64,000 bases of DNA from Begonia masoniana (GCA_022432975.1 CM039502.1:70152848-70216847); one strand, 5' to 3'. Counted from the first letter of the stretch, positions 35,183 to 47,084 are shown. A program made the numbers and translations. The notes: generated by a model not told the origin, from the sequence alone.

Positions 35183-38100
35183 GATGATGCGTCTCCCTTA
35201 AGGAATCAATGGTACCTAGGACAGTGGCTGTTCAAGGCACATGACTGGAGATGCATCTATGTTTGCTGCTGTCAGCAAGAAGAAAGGAAGTGTTACTTTT
35301 GGTGGAAACCAAAAAGGCAAAATTGTTGGCATTGGCAACATAGGTAACCCTATCAAACCTATTATAGAAAATATTTTATTAGTTGATGGGTTAAAACACA
35401 ATCTGCTCAGCATAAGTCAATTATATGACAGAGGTTATGAATTGATATTTAAATCAGATTCATGCATAATCAAAGATAGCTCATCCAGTTCTATACTGTT
35501 CAAAGGATATAGAAAAGAAAATGTGTATATTATTGATTTAGATAATATAGAATTTTCTGATGAAAAATGTCTTGCTGTGAATTCTTCTAATGACTGTTTG
35601 ATCTGGCATAGGAGATTAGGACATGTAGGGATGGATACCTTAGCTAATATTACTAAGGAGAACTTAGTTAGAGGAATCCCTAAGATATCCTTTGAAAAGG
35701 ATAAGGTCTGTGAAGCCTGCCAAATGGGCAAGCAGATCAAAAGTTCCTTTGCATCGAAGAATACAATTTCTACTTCTAAGCCTCTCCAACTCCTTCACAT
35801 GGACCTCTTCGGTTCTTCAAATATAGCCAGCTTAGGAGGAAAATTCTATGCATTTGTCATTGTTGGTGATTTTTCTAGATTTACTTGGGTTCACTTTCTG
35901 AAGTCTAAGGATGAGACTTTTGACACCTTTTCTAGTTTTAGGAAAAGAGTTCAAAATGAAAAGGTGCTCACCATAATTGCTATTCGTAGTGATCATGGTG
36001 GAGAATTTGAAAATGAGAAATTTGAACTCTTGTGTCTCAAGTATGGTATTGAGCATAATTTCTCTTCTTCTAGGACCCCTCAGCAAAATGATGTTGTTGA
36101 GAGGAAAAATAGGTCTCTCTAAGAGCTAGCTCGAACTATGCTGAATGAGAATTCTCTTCCTAAGTATTTCTGGGCTGAAGCTGTTGCAACAGCCTGTTAT
36201 GTGCTTAATCGGGTCTCAATAAGACCTATTCTTGAGAAAACACCCTATGAGCTTTGGAATGGAAAAACCCCTTCAGTTAAATACTTTAGAGCCTTTGGTA
36301 GTAAATGCTTTATTCTCAACACTAAGGATAACTTAGGAAAATTCGATTCCAAATCTGACCTTGGAATTTTTCTGGGTTATTCTCTTTCCAGTAAAGCATA
36401 TAGAGTATTCAATAGGAGAACTCTAGTGGTAGAAGAATCAGTACATGTCAACTTTGATGAGTCTCCTCAGCCCACAATCAATGTGGATGAGGATGATACT
36501 TTGGATAAACAAATGGATTCTCTGTCTTTAGAAAAGCCTGGTGATCCTCCTCATGTAGAAAAATCTATAGAACCTACTTCTACTTCCCTAGATATTGTTC
36601 CTGTCAATGATGAAAATCTTGCTCTTCCAAGAGATTGGAAGTATATAAGAAACCATCCAATAGATGAAGTCTTAGGTGATCCTTCTTTAGGAGTTAAGAC
36701 TAGATCCTCTCTCAGGAATCTCTGTGCCAATGTAGCATTTATCTCTCAAGTAGAGCCTAAGAAATTTGAAGAAGCCGAATTGGATGAAAATTGAATTTTA
36801 GCTATGCAAGAAGAGCTAAATCAATTTGAAAGGAACAAGGTATGGGAACTTGTTCCACGGCCTAAGGATCATCCCATTATAGGAACTAAATGGGTTTATA
36901 AGAACAAATTGGATGAAAATGGGATTGTTATTAGAAATAAGGCTAGACTAGTTGCTAAAAGTTATAATCAAGAAGAAGGAATAGATTTTGATGAAACCTT
37001 TGTACCTGTTGCTAGATTAGAATCAATTAGGATGCTCTTAGCCTATGCTTGCTACAAAAACTTCACACTCTTCCAAATGGATGTGAAGAGTGCTTTCTTA
37101 AATGGGTATATTCAGGAAGAAGTTTATGTAGAGCAGCCCTTAGGATTCGAAGATTTTGCAAAACCTGATTATGTGTATAGACTTAAGAAGGCACTTTATG
37201 GACTTAAACAGGCTTCTAGAGCTTGGTATGATAGGTTGAGGAACTTTCTTGAGGAAAGGAATTTCAAAAGGGGTAACACCGACTCAACTCTGTTTACCAT
37301 GCAAAAGGATAAGGATATTCTGTTAGTACAAATTTATGTTGATGACATTATTTTTGGATCTACTAATGTCAATATGTGTAATGAGTTTTCCTCCCTCATG
37401 CAAAGTGAATTTGAGATGAGTATGATGGGGGAGTTAAAATTCTTCTTAGGATTTTAGATTAGCCAATCTCCTGATGAAATTTTCTTCTGTCAAGAAAAGT
37501 ACATTAAGGAACTTCTTAAGAAATTTGGTTTAGAATCTGTCAAATCTTCTAGAACCCCCATGAGTACTACCACAAAATTGGACAAAGATGAAAGTGGAAT
37601 AAGTGTGGACATTAAGAAATATCGTGGCATGAGGTGTTCTTTGTTATATCTGACTGCTAGTAGGCCAGATATTCTATTCAGTGTTTGTCTTTGTGCTAGA
37701 TTTCAAGCTGCCCCTAAGGAGTCTCATCTAACTGCTGTAAAAAGGATTTTTAAATATTTATGTGGAACTCCTGACTTAGGGTTATGGTATCCTAAAGGTA
37801 CTTCTTTCGATCTAATCGGATACTCAGATTCTGATTATGCAGGTAGTCTTGTTGTTAGAAAAAGCACTAGTGGCACCTGTCAGTTCTTAGGTGAATCTTT
37901 AGTCTCCTGGTATTCTAAGAAACAGAACTCTGTTGCATTGTCAACTGCAGAGAGTGAATATATTGCTGCAGGCAGTTGCTGTGCACAAATGCTTTGGATG
38001 AAGCAAACTCTAGAAGACTATAATCTGTTTTATGATAGGATTCCTATTCGGTGTAATAACACCAGTGCTATCAACATTTCCAAAAATCCTATCCAGCACT

Positions 38101-38285
38101 CTAGAACCAAGCATATAGATGTTAGGTATCACTTCATTCGTGATCATGTTCAAAGAGGAGATATATCTTTAGAATTTGTTAATTCAGCAGACCAACTAGT
38201 AGACATCTTTACCAAGCCTTTGGATGAAAAATCTTTCAATAATATTAGAATAAGGTTAGGCCTCATTCGGGTAGATAAAAACTAA
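35183..38285 (+). pseudogene. pol: Copia E Pol polyprotein, broken by stops and a frame change
   Basis: Domains in order: aspartic protease motif D-S-G-C-S-R-H-M at 35220-35243; gag-pre-integrase near 35600-35760 (R-L-G-H-V-G-M); integrase core (H-M-D-L-F-G near 35796, S-D-H-G-G-E-F near 35988, E in V-V-E-R-K-N near 36093); reverse transcriptase 36804-37457 with Y-V-D-D at about 37336; RNase H 37560-38285 (S-D-S-D-Y-A-G, T-A-E-S-E-Y) ending near I-F-T-K-P-L. From 35220 on everything is in one frame. It is broken only by TAA 36120-36122, TGA 36792-36794 and TAG 37455-37457. The linker before the protease lies in another frame, so a one-base change sits near 35219. Each stop is one C-to-T or G-to-A change from a sense codon. 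Confidence 0.93.
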
Positions 38286-38337
38286 GATTATTTCTCTGCT
38301 GGTGAATCTTGTGTAATAGAGCTGTTTTTAGTTGTGA

Positions 38338-38455
38338 GGGCATCGGTAGAAGCAATGTTGTTCAATGGGCATCGGAAGATGCATATGCATCGGTAGATGC
38401 AGTGTTTTTCACAGGCATCGGAAGATGCATTTCTATCGGTAGGTATCGGATGATG
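38338..38455. repeat. Inverted copies of the LTR CATCTACCGATG minisatellite
   Basis: Between pol and the extra ORF the sequence has GCATCGGTAGATGCAG, GCATCGGAAGATGCAT and related units. These are the reverse complement of the CATCTACCGATGG/CATCTGCCGATGG units that fill both LTRs of the element. Confidence 0.85.
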
Positions 38456-38640
38456 AATTCTTAATCTGCCGACACGTGTGACCCATCGAACTAATGGTCG
38501 TACACGTGTAACTTCATCTCATCGAGCGATGCCCTACTCTTTTTAAACTCTGTTTCTTCTCAAAGACGCTTCACATTTCGCGCTCTTTCTAAAACCCCTG
38601 CCCTATCAGTTCTCTCTCTCTCGCAAGTCCTATTCCTTCA

Positions 38641-40717
38641 ATGGAGTTTCCGGGTTCATCTTCTCGCGCTGCTAAGGAACCGGCCAAGAAGAAGGCCAAA
38701 GTGTCAGCACGTCCTCCCCGAGAGATTCCTCGTGCCAAAGAATGGCCATCTCTCTTCTTTCTCTCTAAGGCTGCTGAGTTAAGGTACCATGACGACTATA
38801 GGTACAAAACTTTGATTCCCAGTCGAGGGATTTACTTTGATGATTTAGCAGGAATGAATATTATAGAACCCTTGAAGGATCTCGGGTTATTAGGTTTATT
38901 TGAAGTAGAATCATACTATTACCCTGAGGCAATCAGAATGTTCTATGCAAATATGAGTTTTACTTCAGATTTCTCTATTATAAGGAGCTATGTGTATAGC
39001 AAACATATAGAGATTCCCCCAGGTCATAAATACCCTTTTGGGGTGCTCCCATTTAGATAGCCGCCCTTACCAATATATGACTGGCTCTGAGCCTCCTTTC
39101 TTTGGTACCTCTGAAGGTCTCAGTTTTCTACAGCTTATAGTTCTAGACCCAAACCATACCCCTGACCCTCTTAAAGGCAAACACCTGACTGCAAGAGCCA
39201 GGTTATTTCATCAGATGATAGGGTACAATATTGTCCCTAATGGTGGTCACCATGATGAGGTGAGTGCCATGGAGCTTTTTGTTCTGTTTGCACTATTTCA
39301 AAAGGCCCCCTTCAATCTTGGATATGTAGTGGTTCGAAGGATGATTCAGGCTGTGACATCCAGGGCTACCTCCTTTCCCTACAACCTGCTTCTCATGAGG
39401 ATATTTATAGAGCTTGAGGTTGTATTTCCAGAGGATGAAGACCCCTTTCGTCTTCAACCCACAAGTTATTATTCCAAGACCAATCTGAGCAAAATGGGAA
39501 TTAAGAGAACAAGAACAGGGGAGCTTGTTTTGAATGCTCCTAAGAGAAATACTGCTAAGGCCGCAGTTGCTAAAAAGGGGAAGAGACAACTTATCTTGCC
39601 AGAGGAGTCCACCGCTGAAGGAGGGGATGACTCTGAGATACCTGCTTTTGGTAATTCCCCTTCACAATCTCAGGCTTCTAGCTTCCAACCTCCTCCTCTA
39701 GTGAGAAGGCGTTGTGCCCCTATCTCTAGAGCCCATGTTTCAGAGGCAATCTCTACTCCCTCCTCTGTGCCCCTACCCCTTCCAGAGAATCCTTCATCTC
39801 CTCCTCCTGCACTTCCTTCACCGGCTCTGCCTTCTCCAGCTCCTCCCTCTCCAGTCCAACAGACTATGTCTCTTCCATCACCAGTCCAACCACCCCCTTC
39901 AGTCCAATTACCTCCTCCAAGTCCAACTGCTTATCAAGTCCCAATCTCTTCACCTCCTTCACCTGCACTTTTGATGCCTTCACTACCTGCCCTTCCACCT
40001 ATCCCCCTCACTCCTCAAGTACCAGTATCATCACCACTTCCCTCAGTTCCTCCTGCCACTCCTCTAACTTATCAAAGAAGATTTTTGGTGAGTGAGACTC
40101 AGTATAATGAGATGAAGGCCTCTATTGACCGCATTGAGATAGCTCTCATTTCCTTTGAAAGTAGGATTGTACAGTCTCTTGATGCCAAGCTGGCCATGAA
40201 TCAAAAAGACATACGCAAAGATTTAGATACCGATCTTGGCTTGTTGTCTCAGAAACTGGATGCTGATAGGCGCATTGTAGCCAGGGAATTTGAGTCACTC
40301 AAATCCTCACTTGACAATCTGAATCCCGAACCAGAACCTGAACCATCTAGCTCTGACAGTGTTCCAGAGGCCTGCTTTGAAGATTGGTTTCTTCCCTTCT
40401 CCATGCCTGTAGTTGCTAATGATGTGCGCTTGATGTCATTGGATCTTCAGGAGGCTGAACTAGCATTTTCCTCCCCTGCTGTTCCTACTGATGGTCTGTC
40501 TGTCGAGTCTCTTCCATGTATGGACATGGTGGTGTATCAAGGTCCCTCTCCCTCTGTTGCTCCTCAGCCAGAGATTACTCCGTGTCTGGAACTCGTGCCT
40601 TATCAACCACCCCTTTCTCTTGATATTCACTCACTTTCAGCACTTGTAGATGCTTATCTTAATTTGAACTGTGACGTGCCCATTGGATTAGCCAAGCTTT
40701 TTGGACACATTTTGTAG
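38641..40717 (+). pseudogene. Extra ORF downstream of pol in copia E (putative plant transposon protein domain), frameshifted
   Basis: Two frames overlap: 38641-39060 (139 aa from ATG 38641) and a second that runs on from about 39060 to TAG 40715-40717. A one-base shift near 39058 separates them. The N-terminus is basic (K-K-K-A-K), followed by a domain with R-Y-H-D-D-Y-R-Y, F-Y-A-N-M and L-F-H-Q-M-I-G-Y motifs, like proteins annotated as 'putative plant transposon protein'. Then come a nuclear-signal-like K-K-G-K-R, a Pro/Ser-rich stretch (39660-40070), a coiled-coil-like segment (40090-40320) and an acidic tail. The position matches that of the env-like ORF in some Sireviruses, but I see no transmembrane segment or signal peptide. 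The function is unknown to me. Confidence 0.82.
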
Positions 40718-41096
40718 CCTTCTTTAAATAAAATACTTGATTTAATGTGTACACATTTTTTGATTTTCTACTGTCATTATTCTGATGGTTTTCTGAATTG
40801 TGTTAAATCCATTATTTCTCTTGTTTCTCTTATTGTTTTTGATAATGTCAATGGGGGAGAATATCTATTTGATTGATATTGGATATGCATGTGGAATATG
40901 TTACTATGATTTGTGATTGATTGATATTGGATATGCATGTGGAATATGCTATTATGATTTGTGATTGTATATTTTTTTAAAAATCTGTAAATCTGGATAT
41001 ATACATGTTTTAGAATATATGCATTTGCTATGGGGAGCTAGGATTATGGGGGAGAATAACAATTAATCAAATTGATGCTAATATTTTGTCATCATT
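40718..41096 (+). other. Untranslated region of copia E before polypurine tract
   Basis: AT-rich 3' region without a frame. It includes a direct repeat, TTGATTGATATTGGATATGC..., at about 40872 and 40918 (46-bp period), and several GGGGGAGAA-type purine runs (40854, 41049) that may act as extra polypurine tracts. Confidence 0.7.
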
Positions 41097-41097
41097 T

Positions 41098-41110
41098 AAA
41101 AGGGGGAGAT
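41098..41110 (+). promoter_or_regulatory. Polypurine tract of copia E
   Basis: AAAGGGGGAGAT directly before the TG of the 3' LTR. Confidence 0.9.
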
Positions 41111-42395
41111 TGTTGACTTAAATAGAGTTTAAGTCTAAATATGTTTTTGATGATGTATTTGAATGATAAGTAAGTAATTTGATTATGTTTATAATGTGAG
41201 AATATTGAATTATGCATTGATTTTAATCCTATGGAAATACCCTTGAAAAGGGTATTTTAGTTGTCTAATGAATCGGGTTAAGTGTACAGGGCTAAATAAT
41301 TTATTCAAAGGTTACATCTGCCGATGAGTTTCAAAGTGCTTCTGCCGATGGGATGTGAAGCAACACATACCGATGGCAATCACTAAACGACAGAGATGAG
41401 TTCCTTAAACCGATCGCTAACCGACAAAGAAAAGAATGCTTTTGCCGATGACATATCAACTTGCATCTACCGATCGTGTTTTGAAGGTGTATCTGCCGAT
41501 CGCGTTTTAAAGTTGCATCTGCCTATGGCGTTTTGAAGCTGTATCTGCTGATGGCGTTGCCAAGCTTGCATCTGCCGATGGACTTGCTTGCATCTGCCGA
41601 TGGCGCTGCCAAGCTTGCATCTGTCGATGGACTTCAAAGCTTGCATCTGCCGATGACTTATCATGTTGCATCTACCGATGGAGTTTGTGAAGATACTCAT
41701 GCCGATAGCTTTTAAAGTTGCTTCCACCGATGATCTTTCGCCAGAATTCAAAATAGCCGCGAAGCTACAGTGACGTCGTTTTCAGCATTAACTCCATAAC
41801 TTTAATGGCGATGACGACTTGCAACTACAGACGGCAACGGCTACCTGATCTAGTACGGATGCTTCCCAACGGTAACATTTTCCATTTGAAGAAAGAAGCA
41901 TTCAATTCTGAGCTAAAAATAAGACAGAGTATTTAAGCCGAGGTTACAGCATGAAGATCAAACCTTTCTGCGAATCTCATTACTGAGCCCTAATCTCCAA
42001 AATATTCATACTCTGTATTTCATCTACTCCTCTCGAACCCAAACTTGAGAATTATTCTTTGAGAGAGTTTAGATTGTGATATATTATTACAAATTCAAAA
42101 TCTGTAAAGGCAGTGGATTGACGCCCGTTCAAGTTCAATCCAGATTTGTAAAGGCAGTTGATCGGAGCCCAGAATTCCAATCTGTTTATTCTCGAGGAGA
42201 AGGTTAAGGATATTCAAGGGGTGAACCTTGAAGCGTGGATGTAGGCTGGGTTGAGCCGAACCACGTAAAAATCACTGGTGTCATTTTTCTCTTACTCTCT
42301 CTTTTATATCTGCTGTTGATTCACCTGCTATTAGTTTTAAGTAAAATTTTAAAAGCGTCTAATTCACCCCCCTCTTAGACAATCTCGATCCTACA
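41111..42395 (+). repeat. 3' LTR of copia E
   Basis: 1285 bp, near-identical to 32227-33549. Length differs mainly through loss of a few CATCTGCCGATGG-type units near 41520-41620. Confidence 0.95.
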
Positions 42396-42400
42396 TAATA

Positions 42401-43859
42401 CACATGCACGAAGCATATCCTCCAATGTTTGAATAGTTCTCTCGGATTGTCCATCTTTTTGAGGGTGAAAAGCTGTACTAAAGTTGAGCTGTGTACCCAT
42501 AGCCTTATGTAAACTCTTCTAAAACTTAGATGTAAATCTACAATTTCGATCTGAAACTATAGTGATTGGAACTCCATGCAATCTAACAATCTCATGCACA
42601 TACAATTCAATGAGTTGATCCATCGAGTATGTCACCTTTATGGGCAGGAAATGGGCAGATTTGGTTAGACGATCAACTATCACCCAAATTGCATCCTGTC
42701 CCCTTGCTGTTCTAGGCAATCCTACAACAAAGTCTATCGTTATTTGTTCCCATTTCCATTCGAGAACTGGTAAAGGTTGCAAGGTTCCTGCAGGTCTTTG
42801 ATGTTCAGCTTTAATCTGTTGACAAATCAAACACGATCCAATGTATTCCGCCACACTTCTTTTCATATTTGGCCACCAATAGTGTTGTTTAAGATCTCTG
42901 TACATTTTTGTACTTCCAGGATGAACAGATAACCTAGAAGAATGAGCTTCCAAAAGGATCTCATTTCGAAGTTCTACATTTATCGGAACAAACCATCTAT
43001 TCCGAAACTTGAGAATTCCATCAATAGAATAGTTGAAATCTGACTTATCAGAAGAATCCATGCCTAACTTGTACTTATTGCATTCAGCATCATTTACCTG
43101 GACTTCCTTTATTCTCTCCAAAATAGTAGGCCTCAAGGATATAGTAGAAAGCATGGCTGACACACTGGACACGGCTTCCAGATTGAATCTATGGAATTCT
43201 GATTCTAAGGCTAACGGTATGTCAATAATTATTGCCGAGACTGATGTTGTCACTCTACTCATTGCATCAGCCACTACATTCGCCTTGCCGGTGTGGTATT
43301 TGATCTAAAAATCATAGTCCTTGACAAACTCCAACCACCGACGTTGCCTCATGTTTAGTTCTTTCTGTGTGAAAATATATTTTAGACTTTTATGATCTGA
43401 GAATATTTCACAAGATTGTCCATACAAGTAATGCCTCCAAATCTTCAACGCAAAAACTACTGCAGCTAATTCCAAATCATGTGTAGGGTAATTCTTCTCA
43501 TGTGTTTTCAGCTGTCTAGAAGCATAAACTATTACCTTTCCATCCTGCATCAAGACACAACCAAGACCAACTTTGAAGCATCACAATAAATGCTAAACTT
43601 TCTATTCTCAACAGGGAGTGTTAATATTAGGGCATTGGTCAGTCTCTGTTTCAAGGTCTGAAAGCTAAACTCACATTCATCAGTCCACATGTACTTCACG
43701 TTTTTCTTTGTTAACCGAGTAAGGGGTGTGGCAATCTTCGAGAATCCTTCAATAAACTTCCTGTAATATCCTGCTAATCAAAGGAAACTCCAAATATCTG
43801 TAGCATTCTTCGGTTGGGGCCACTCTTAACTGCTTGAATCTTGGTTGGATCGACAGATA
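42401..43859 (-). pseudogene. pol: Gypsy C RNase H and integrase N-terminal/core region
   Basis: Reading down the minus strand: RNase H region about 43840-43305 ([17 protein letters not shown] near 43490, F-S-D-H-K-S-L near 43400). Then A-D-A-M-S-R at 43272, the integrase zinc-binding segment (H-P-G-S-T-K-M, C-L-I-C-Q-Q near 42930-42830), and the core with I-D-F-V-V-G-L-P and D-R-L-T-K-S-A-H-F. After T-S-K-F a stop follows (42519-42521), and coding resumes to A-F-H-P-Q-K-D-G-Q-S-E-R-T near 42450 before copia E. A stop near 43304 and other breaks make it non-functional. Confidence 0.9.
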
Positions 43860-44095
43860 TTCCATGTAACGTCCCTAACACTGTACCCTTATTTTTCTGT
43901 ATTATTATTTTTTTTTTATCATCATACCCTTTTACTATCCATGTAAACCTCGTGACTTTTGAGCGGAATTTAATTCGTACACTAAACTGTTAAATTCATT
44001 CGAAAACTATTTTGAAAACCACCTAAACAAATCTTAACAAACCACCAGCGAAACAGACAAAAACAGGGCAGAAGGGACATTTGTCCCAAAATCTA

Positions 44096-44345
44096 TAGGG
44101 GCGATCGATCGCCCAAAACAGGTGATCGATCGCCAACATACAAAATTGGGGGGGGGGGGGGGGGTGGGGCAACGATCGCCCCCCACCGTGGCGATCGAAC
44201 GCCAGGCGACCGATCGCCCCCTTTTGGGCGATTGAACGCCAGGCGACCGATCGCCCCCTTTTGGGCGATCGATCGCCGGGCTCTCTAGAAAAATTCCAAA
44301 GAGCGGCGATCACCCTGCCGATCCATGGCAATCGATCGGCAGGTC
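44096..44345. repeat. GCGATCGATCGC-type palindromic repeats and a G run in LTR F
   Basis: Multiple GCGATCGATCGCC or GCGATCGAACGCC units, several self-complementary, spaced by CCCCCTTTTGGG blocks, with a G run at 44149-44163. The local GC content contrasts sharply with the AT-rich surroundings. Confidence 0.9.
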
Positions 44346-44916
44346 CTCTGCCTCTTCTTCTTTTTCTTTCCTTCCATTTCTTTCTCTCTTTTCCCTGCAT
44401 ACCTATACACCCAACACACACTTCACAATTTCATCAACACAATTCCACCTACATCACAACCATACATTTCCACATAAACTCATCCGTAATCTCATCCATT
44501 TCTCACTTCATCAATCACCAACAGTTTCCAATACATTTCAATAAAAACTTTCTGAAAGAACTTTATAAAACAGGTTTCCAAAACATAAAACATAAACCTA
44601 TCAACTATCCAGATTCCAAGTATCCTAATATGTTCAATCTATACAATTTCTCCTACGATCTAACTATCGTATCCCCAAAATACTTACATTTTACTTCCCC
44701 ACGGGTCAAAAGGCACCTCGACTGCCCAGCACACTCCCACGAGCCATCCTCCTTCAACTGCATCATTCCTCGGGTGGAGGGATCTCATCCTCACCTATGT
44801 CAAGATCACCTACACCGTACAGACAATCTATGAGCTAACGGCTCAGCAAGTTTCGTAAATGCAGATGCATGTTGTGCATATGAAGTTCAGAAATCATGCA
44901 ACATTTTCTTTTAAAC

Positions 44917-45195
44917 GATGTAGTATTGCAACAAGCCCCTTAGTGCCTTCGCAATAGATCAATAGCCCCCCCTTCAGGCCACACCACTTTTCATGACTTT
45001 CTTAAAAACGATGTGGTACTGTGACAAGCCCCTTCGTGCCTTCACAATAGATCGATAGCCTCTTTCGGGCCACACCCCTTTCATGAAAACGTAATGCGGA
45101 AATTGATTTTCTTAAAAACGATGTGGTACTGTGACAAGCCCCTTCGTGCCTTCACAATAGATCGATAGCCCCCTTTTGGGCCACACCCTTTTTCT
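44917..45195. repeat. Three-copy tandem repeat in LTR F
   Basis: Units beginning GATGTGGTACTGTGACAAGCC (or a variant) and running to GGGCCACACC occur near 44920, 45009 and 45119. Spacing is irregular because of short insertions. Confidence 0.85.
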
Positions 45196-46401
45196 TGAAA
45201 TCTATGCGTATTTGAAAACCATGATGCATGAACACGTGCATAACATAAACACATAACATATATACTATCAAGACAATAAAAAGCATAATCTATAAAGAAC
45301 TAATTCTAGCTACCCAACCAAAGCGTTTAAACAAGAAATTCACCAATGATCCTCGACGCAACTACGACGTACGGTGTAGGCCAATCGGCCAAAGTAAGTC
45401 ACGAGAACTTACCTCGCGTCCGTTGCAACTCTAGCTCCGTCCACGAGCGTTGTTCACCTAAGGCAATTTCACAACAATCGTCGTTAAAGCACATTCAAAC
45501 CTTTAAGCGTCAAAACTAACGAACTCTTAGCTAAAGAATTTCTTAAAACTTTAAAACACTTTATTGAGGCATTTCGCCGAGCATTTCACGTTCAATTTAC
45601 CAAAACCTCCTTTAACGGAGTTTCCTAAAACCTCAAAAATTCATTAAACCCTAACATTCGTCCTAAATCACTTAACTTCGTCCAATAACGCTCCATACGT
45701 TCAATACATTCATAAATTCAGTAAACCTATCAATTTCAACCCTAAATCACGTTTTTCACAAAAACCCTAAACGAACCCTAATCGTTTAAACTCCAAAAAT
45801 CGAAAACTAAAATCCCAAAACTACAGAACCTTACCTAGAGCGTTGATTGGAGGAGAAAATGTGAAGAACGGAGGTTGATCGGAGAAATGTTGAAGGAATC
45901 GGCGTGGAGAATTGTCAGCTGATGGAAAATCACCAGAGGAGGAGGGAGAGGCTTTCTAGAGAAATCGTGGAGTGAAGAAGAAAAGAGGAAATTTTGACTT
46001 TTAATAAATTTGGCTTGGAAAAGACAAGTTTGCCCCTCCTTTGATTTTCTATTTGCTTTCGTCATTTGTTTCGTTATTTAGCTAGCGATTCGGTTTCTCC
46101 AAAATTTTCTTATTTCACCAACTATTTCAACTTATTACTAGGGTTCTATTAAATTTGTCCGTTCGCAATTCGGACCTTGTTTACTATTTTTACCACAACG
46201 TCCTATATATTACGAGAAACGTAATTCTCGTAAAATTAGCGTTAAACTCCTAAAATTTCCAAAATTTTCTTAAAATCCATATTAATTATTAGGATCGTAA
46301 TAACGCTATTTGCTCGCAAAACAGACTTAATTCGACATATTTACAAAATACCATTATATTCTGGAATTATAAAATCCCGTAAGACCGGGTGTTACATTCC
46401 A

Positions 46402-46975
46402 TCTCCCGAGATCACGTGACCAAGAAAGTGAACTCTGTCCAACCAAAACTCACACTTGGAAAACTTGGCATAAAGTTGATGTTGCCTTAATACTCCAAAT
46501 ACCAAGGTCAGGTGCCTTGCATGCTCATCTTTAGTACGTGAGTAGATTAGAATATCACCAATAAACACTATGACAAATTTATCTAAGTATTCTTGGAACA
46601 CTCTATTCATAAGGTCCATGAAGGCTGCTGGTGCATTTGTTAATCCAAAAGACATTACCAAAAACTCACAATGTCCATACCTCGTGCGAAAGGCAGTCTT
46701 TGGAATATCTTCAGATTTAACTTTCAATTGGTAATAACCGGACCTAAGGTCAATCTTAGAGAAGACTCGTGCACCATTAAGTTGGTCGAATAGATCATCA
46801 ATCCTTGGTAATGGATATTGTTCTTGATAGTTAATTTGTTCAATTCCCGATAATCAATACACATGCGCAATGATCCATCCTTTTTCTTAACAAAAAGAAC
46901 AGGAGCACCCCATGGTGAATAACTCGGGCGTATGAACCCTTTCTCCAACAATTCCTCCAACTGTGTCTTTAGTTC
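46402..46975 (-). pseudogene. pol: Gypsy C reverse transcriptase fragment
   Basis: Minus strand: [12 protein letters not shown] near 46950, [16 protein letters not shown] near 46890, a frameshift near 46730, then Y-G-H-C-E-F-L-V-M and F-G-L-T-N-A-P-A near 46640, and [10 protein letters not shown] ending at LTR F. The catalytic box reads F-I-G-D-I-L (about 46552-46566): the first Asp of the usual pair is Gly, which alone should abolish activity. Confidence 0.9.
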
Positions 46976-47084
46976 TCTAAGTTCTGTTGGTGCTAATCAG
47001 TAAGGATTATTAGAAACAGGCTCCGCGCCTGGGTAAACATCTACAACAAACTCAATTTCCCTATCTGGCGGCAAGCCAGGAAGG

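Larger units (their letters stand above)
32227..42395 (+). mobile_element. Full-length Sirevirus-like Ty1/copia element E
   Basis: 10,169 bp with both LTRs, primer site, gag, pol, an extra 3' ORF, polypurine tract and perfect TAATA duplication (32222-32226, 42396-42400). It interrupts the integrase of gypsy C. The first 370 bp of the two LTRs differ at about two positions, so it is among the youngest insertions here. Sirevirus assignment rests on integrase and reverse-transcriptase motifs ([27 protein letters not shown]) and on the long region after pol. Pol is broken, so the copy is not autonomous. Confidence 0.95.
43865..46396 (-). mobile_element. Solo LTR F (Ty3/gypsy-type), minus orientation
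   Basis: 2532 bp with perfect duplication TTCCA (43860-43864, 46397-46401). On the minus strand it begins TGTAACACCCGGTC, like LTR D, and ends GGGACGTTACA. It has a conserved GGTAAGT motif (about 45410) and a GGCCTACACCG block (about 45375) on the minus strand. It interrupts gypsy C between reverse transcriptase and RNase H. Small ORFs in it (44023-44421, 44261-44833) are not supported as genes. Confidence 0.92.

Noticed and set aside
35166..35183. TTTTTGTTTTGCAG as a splice acceptor joining gag to pol in copia E
   Set aside because: The same bases read as the pol linker before the protease in an ordinary frame, and no matching donor is evident in gag.
44096..44345. GCGATCGC palindromes suggesting cyanobacterial DNA
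   Set aside because: They lie inside a solo LTR with a clean TTCCA target duplication and plant gypsy ends, so contamination is not a sensible reading.
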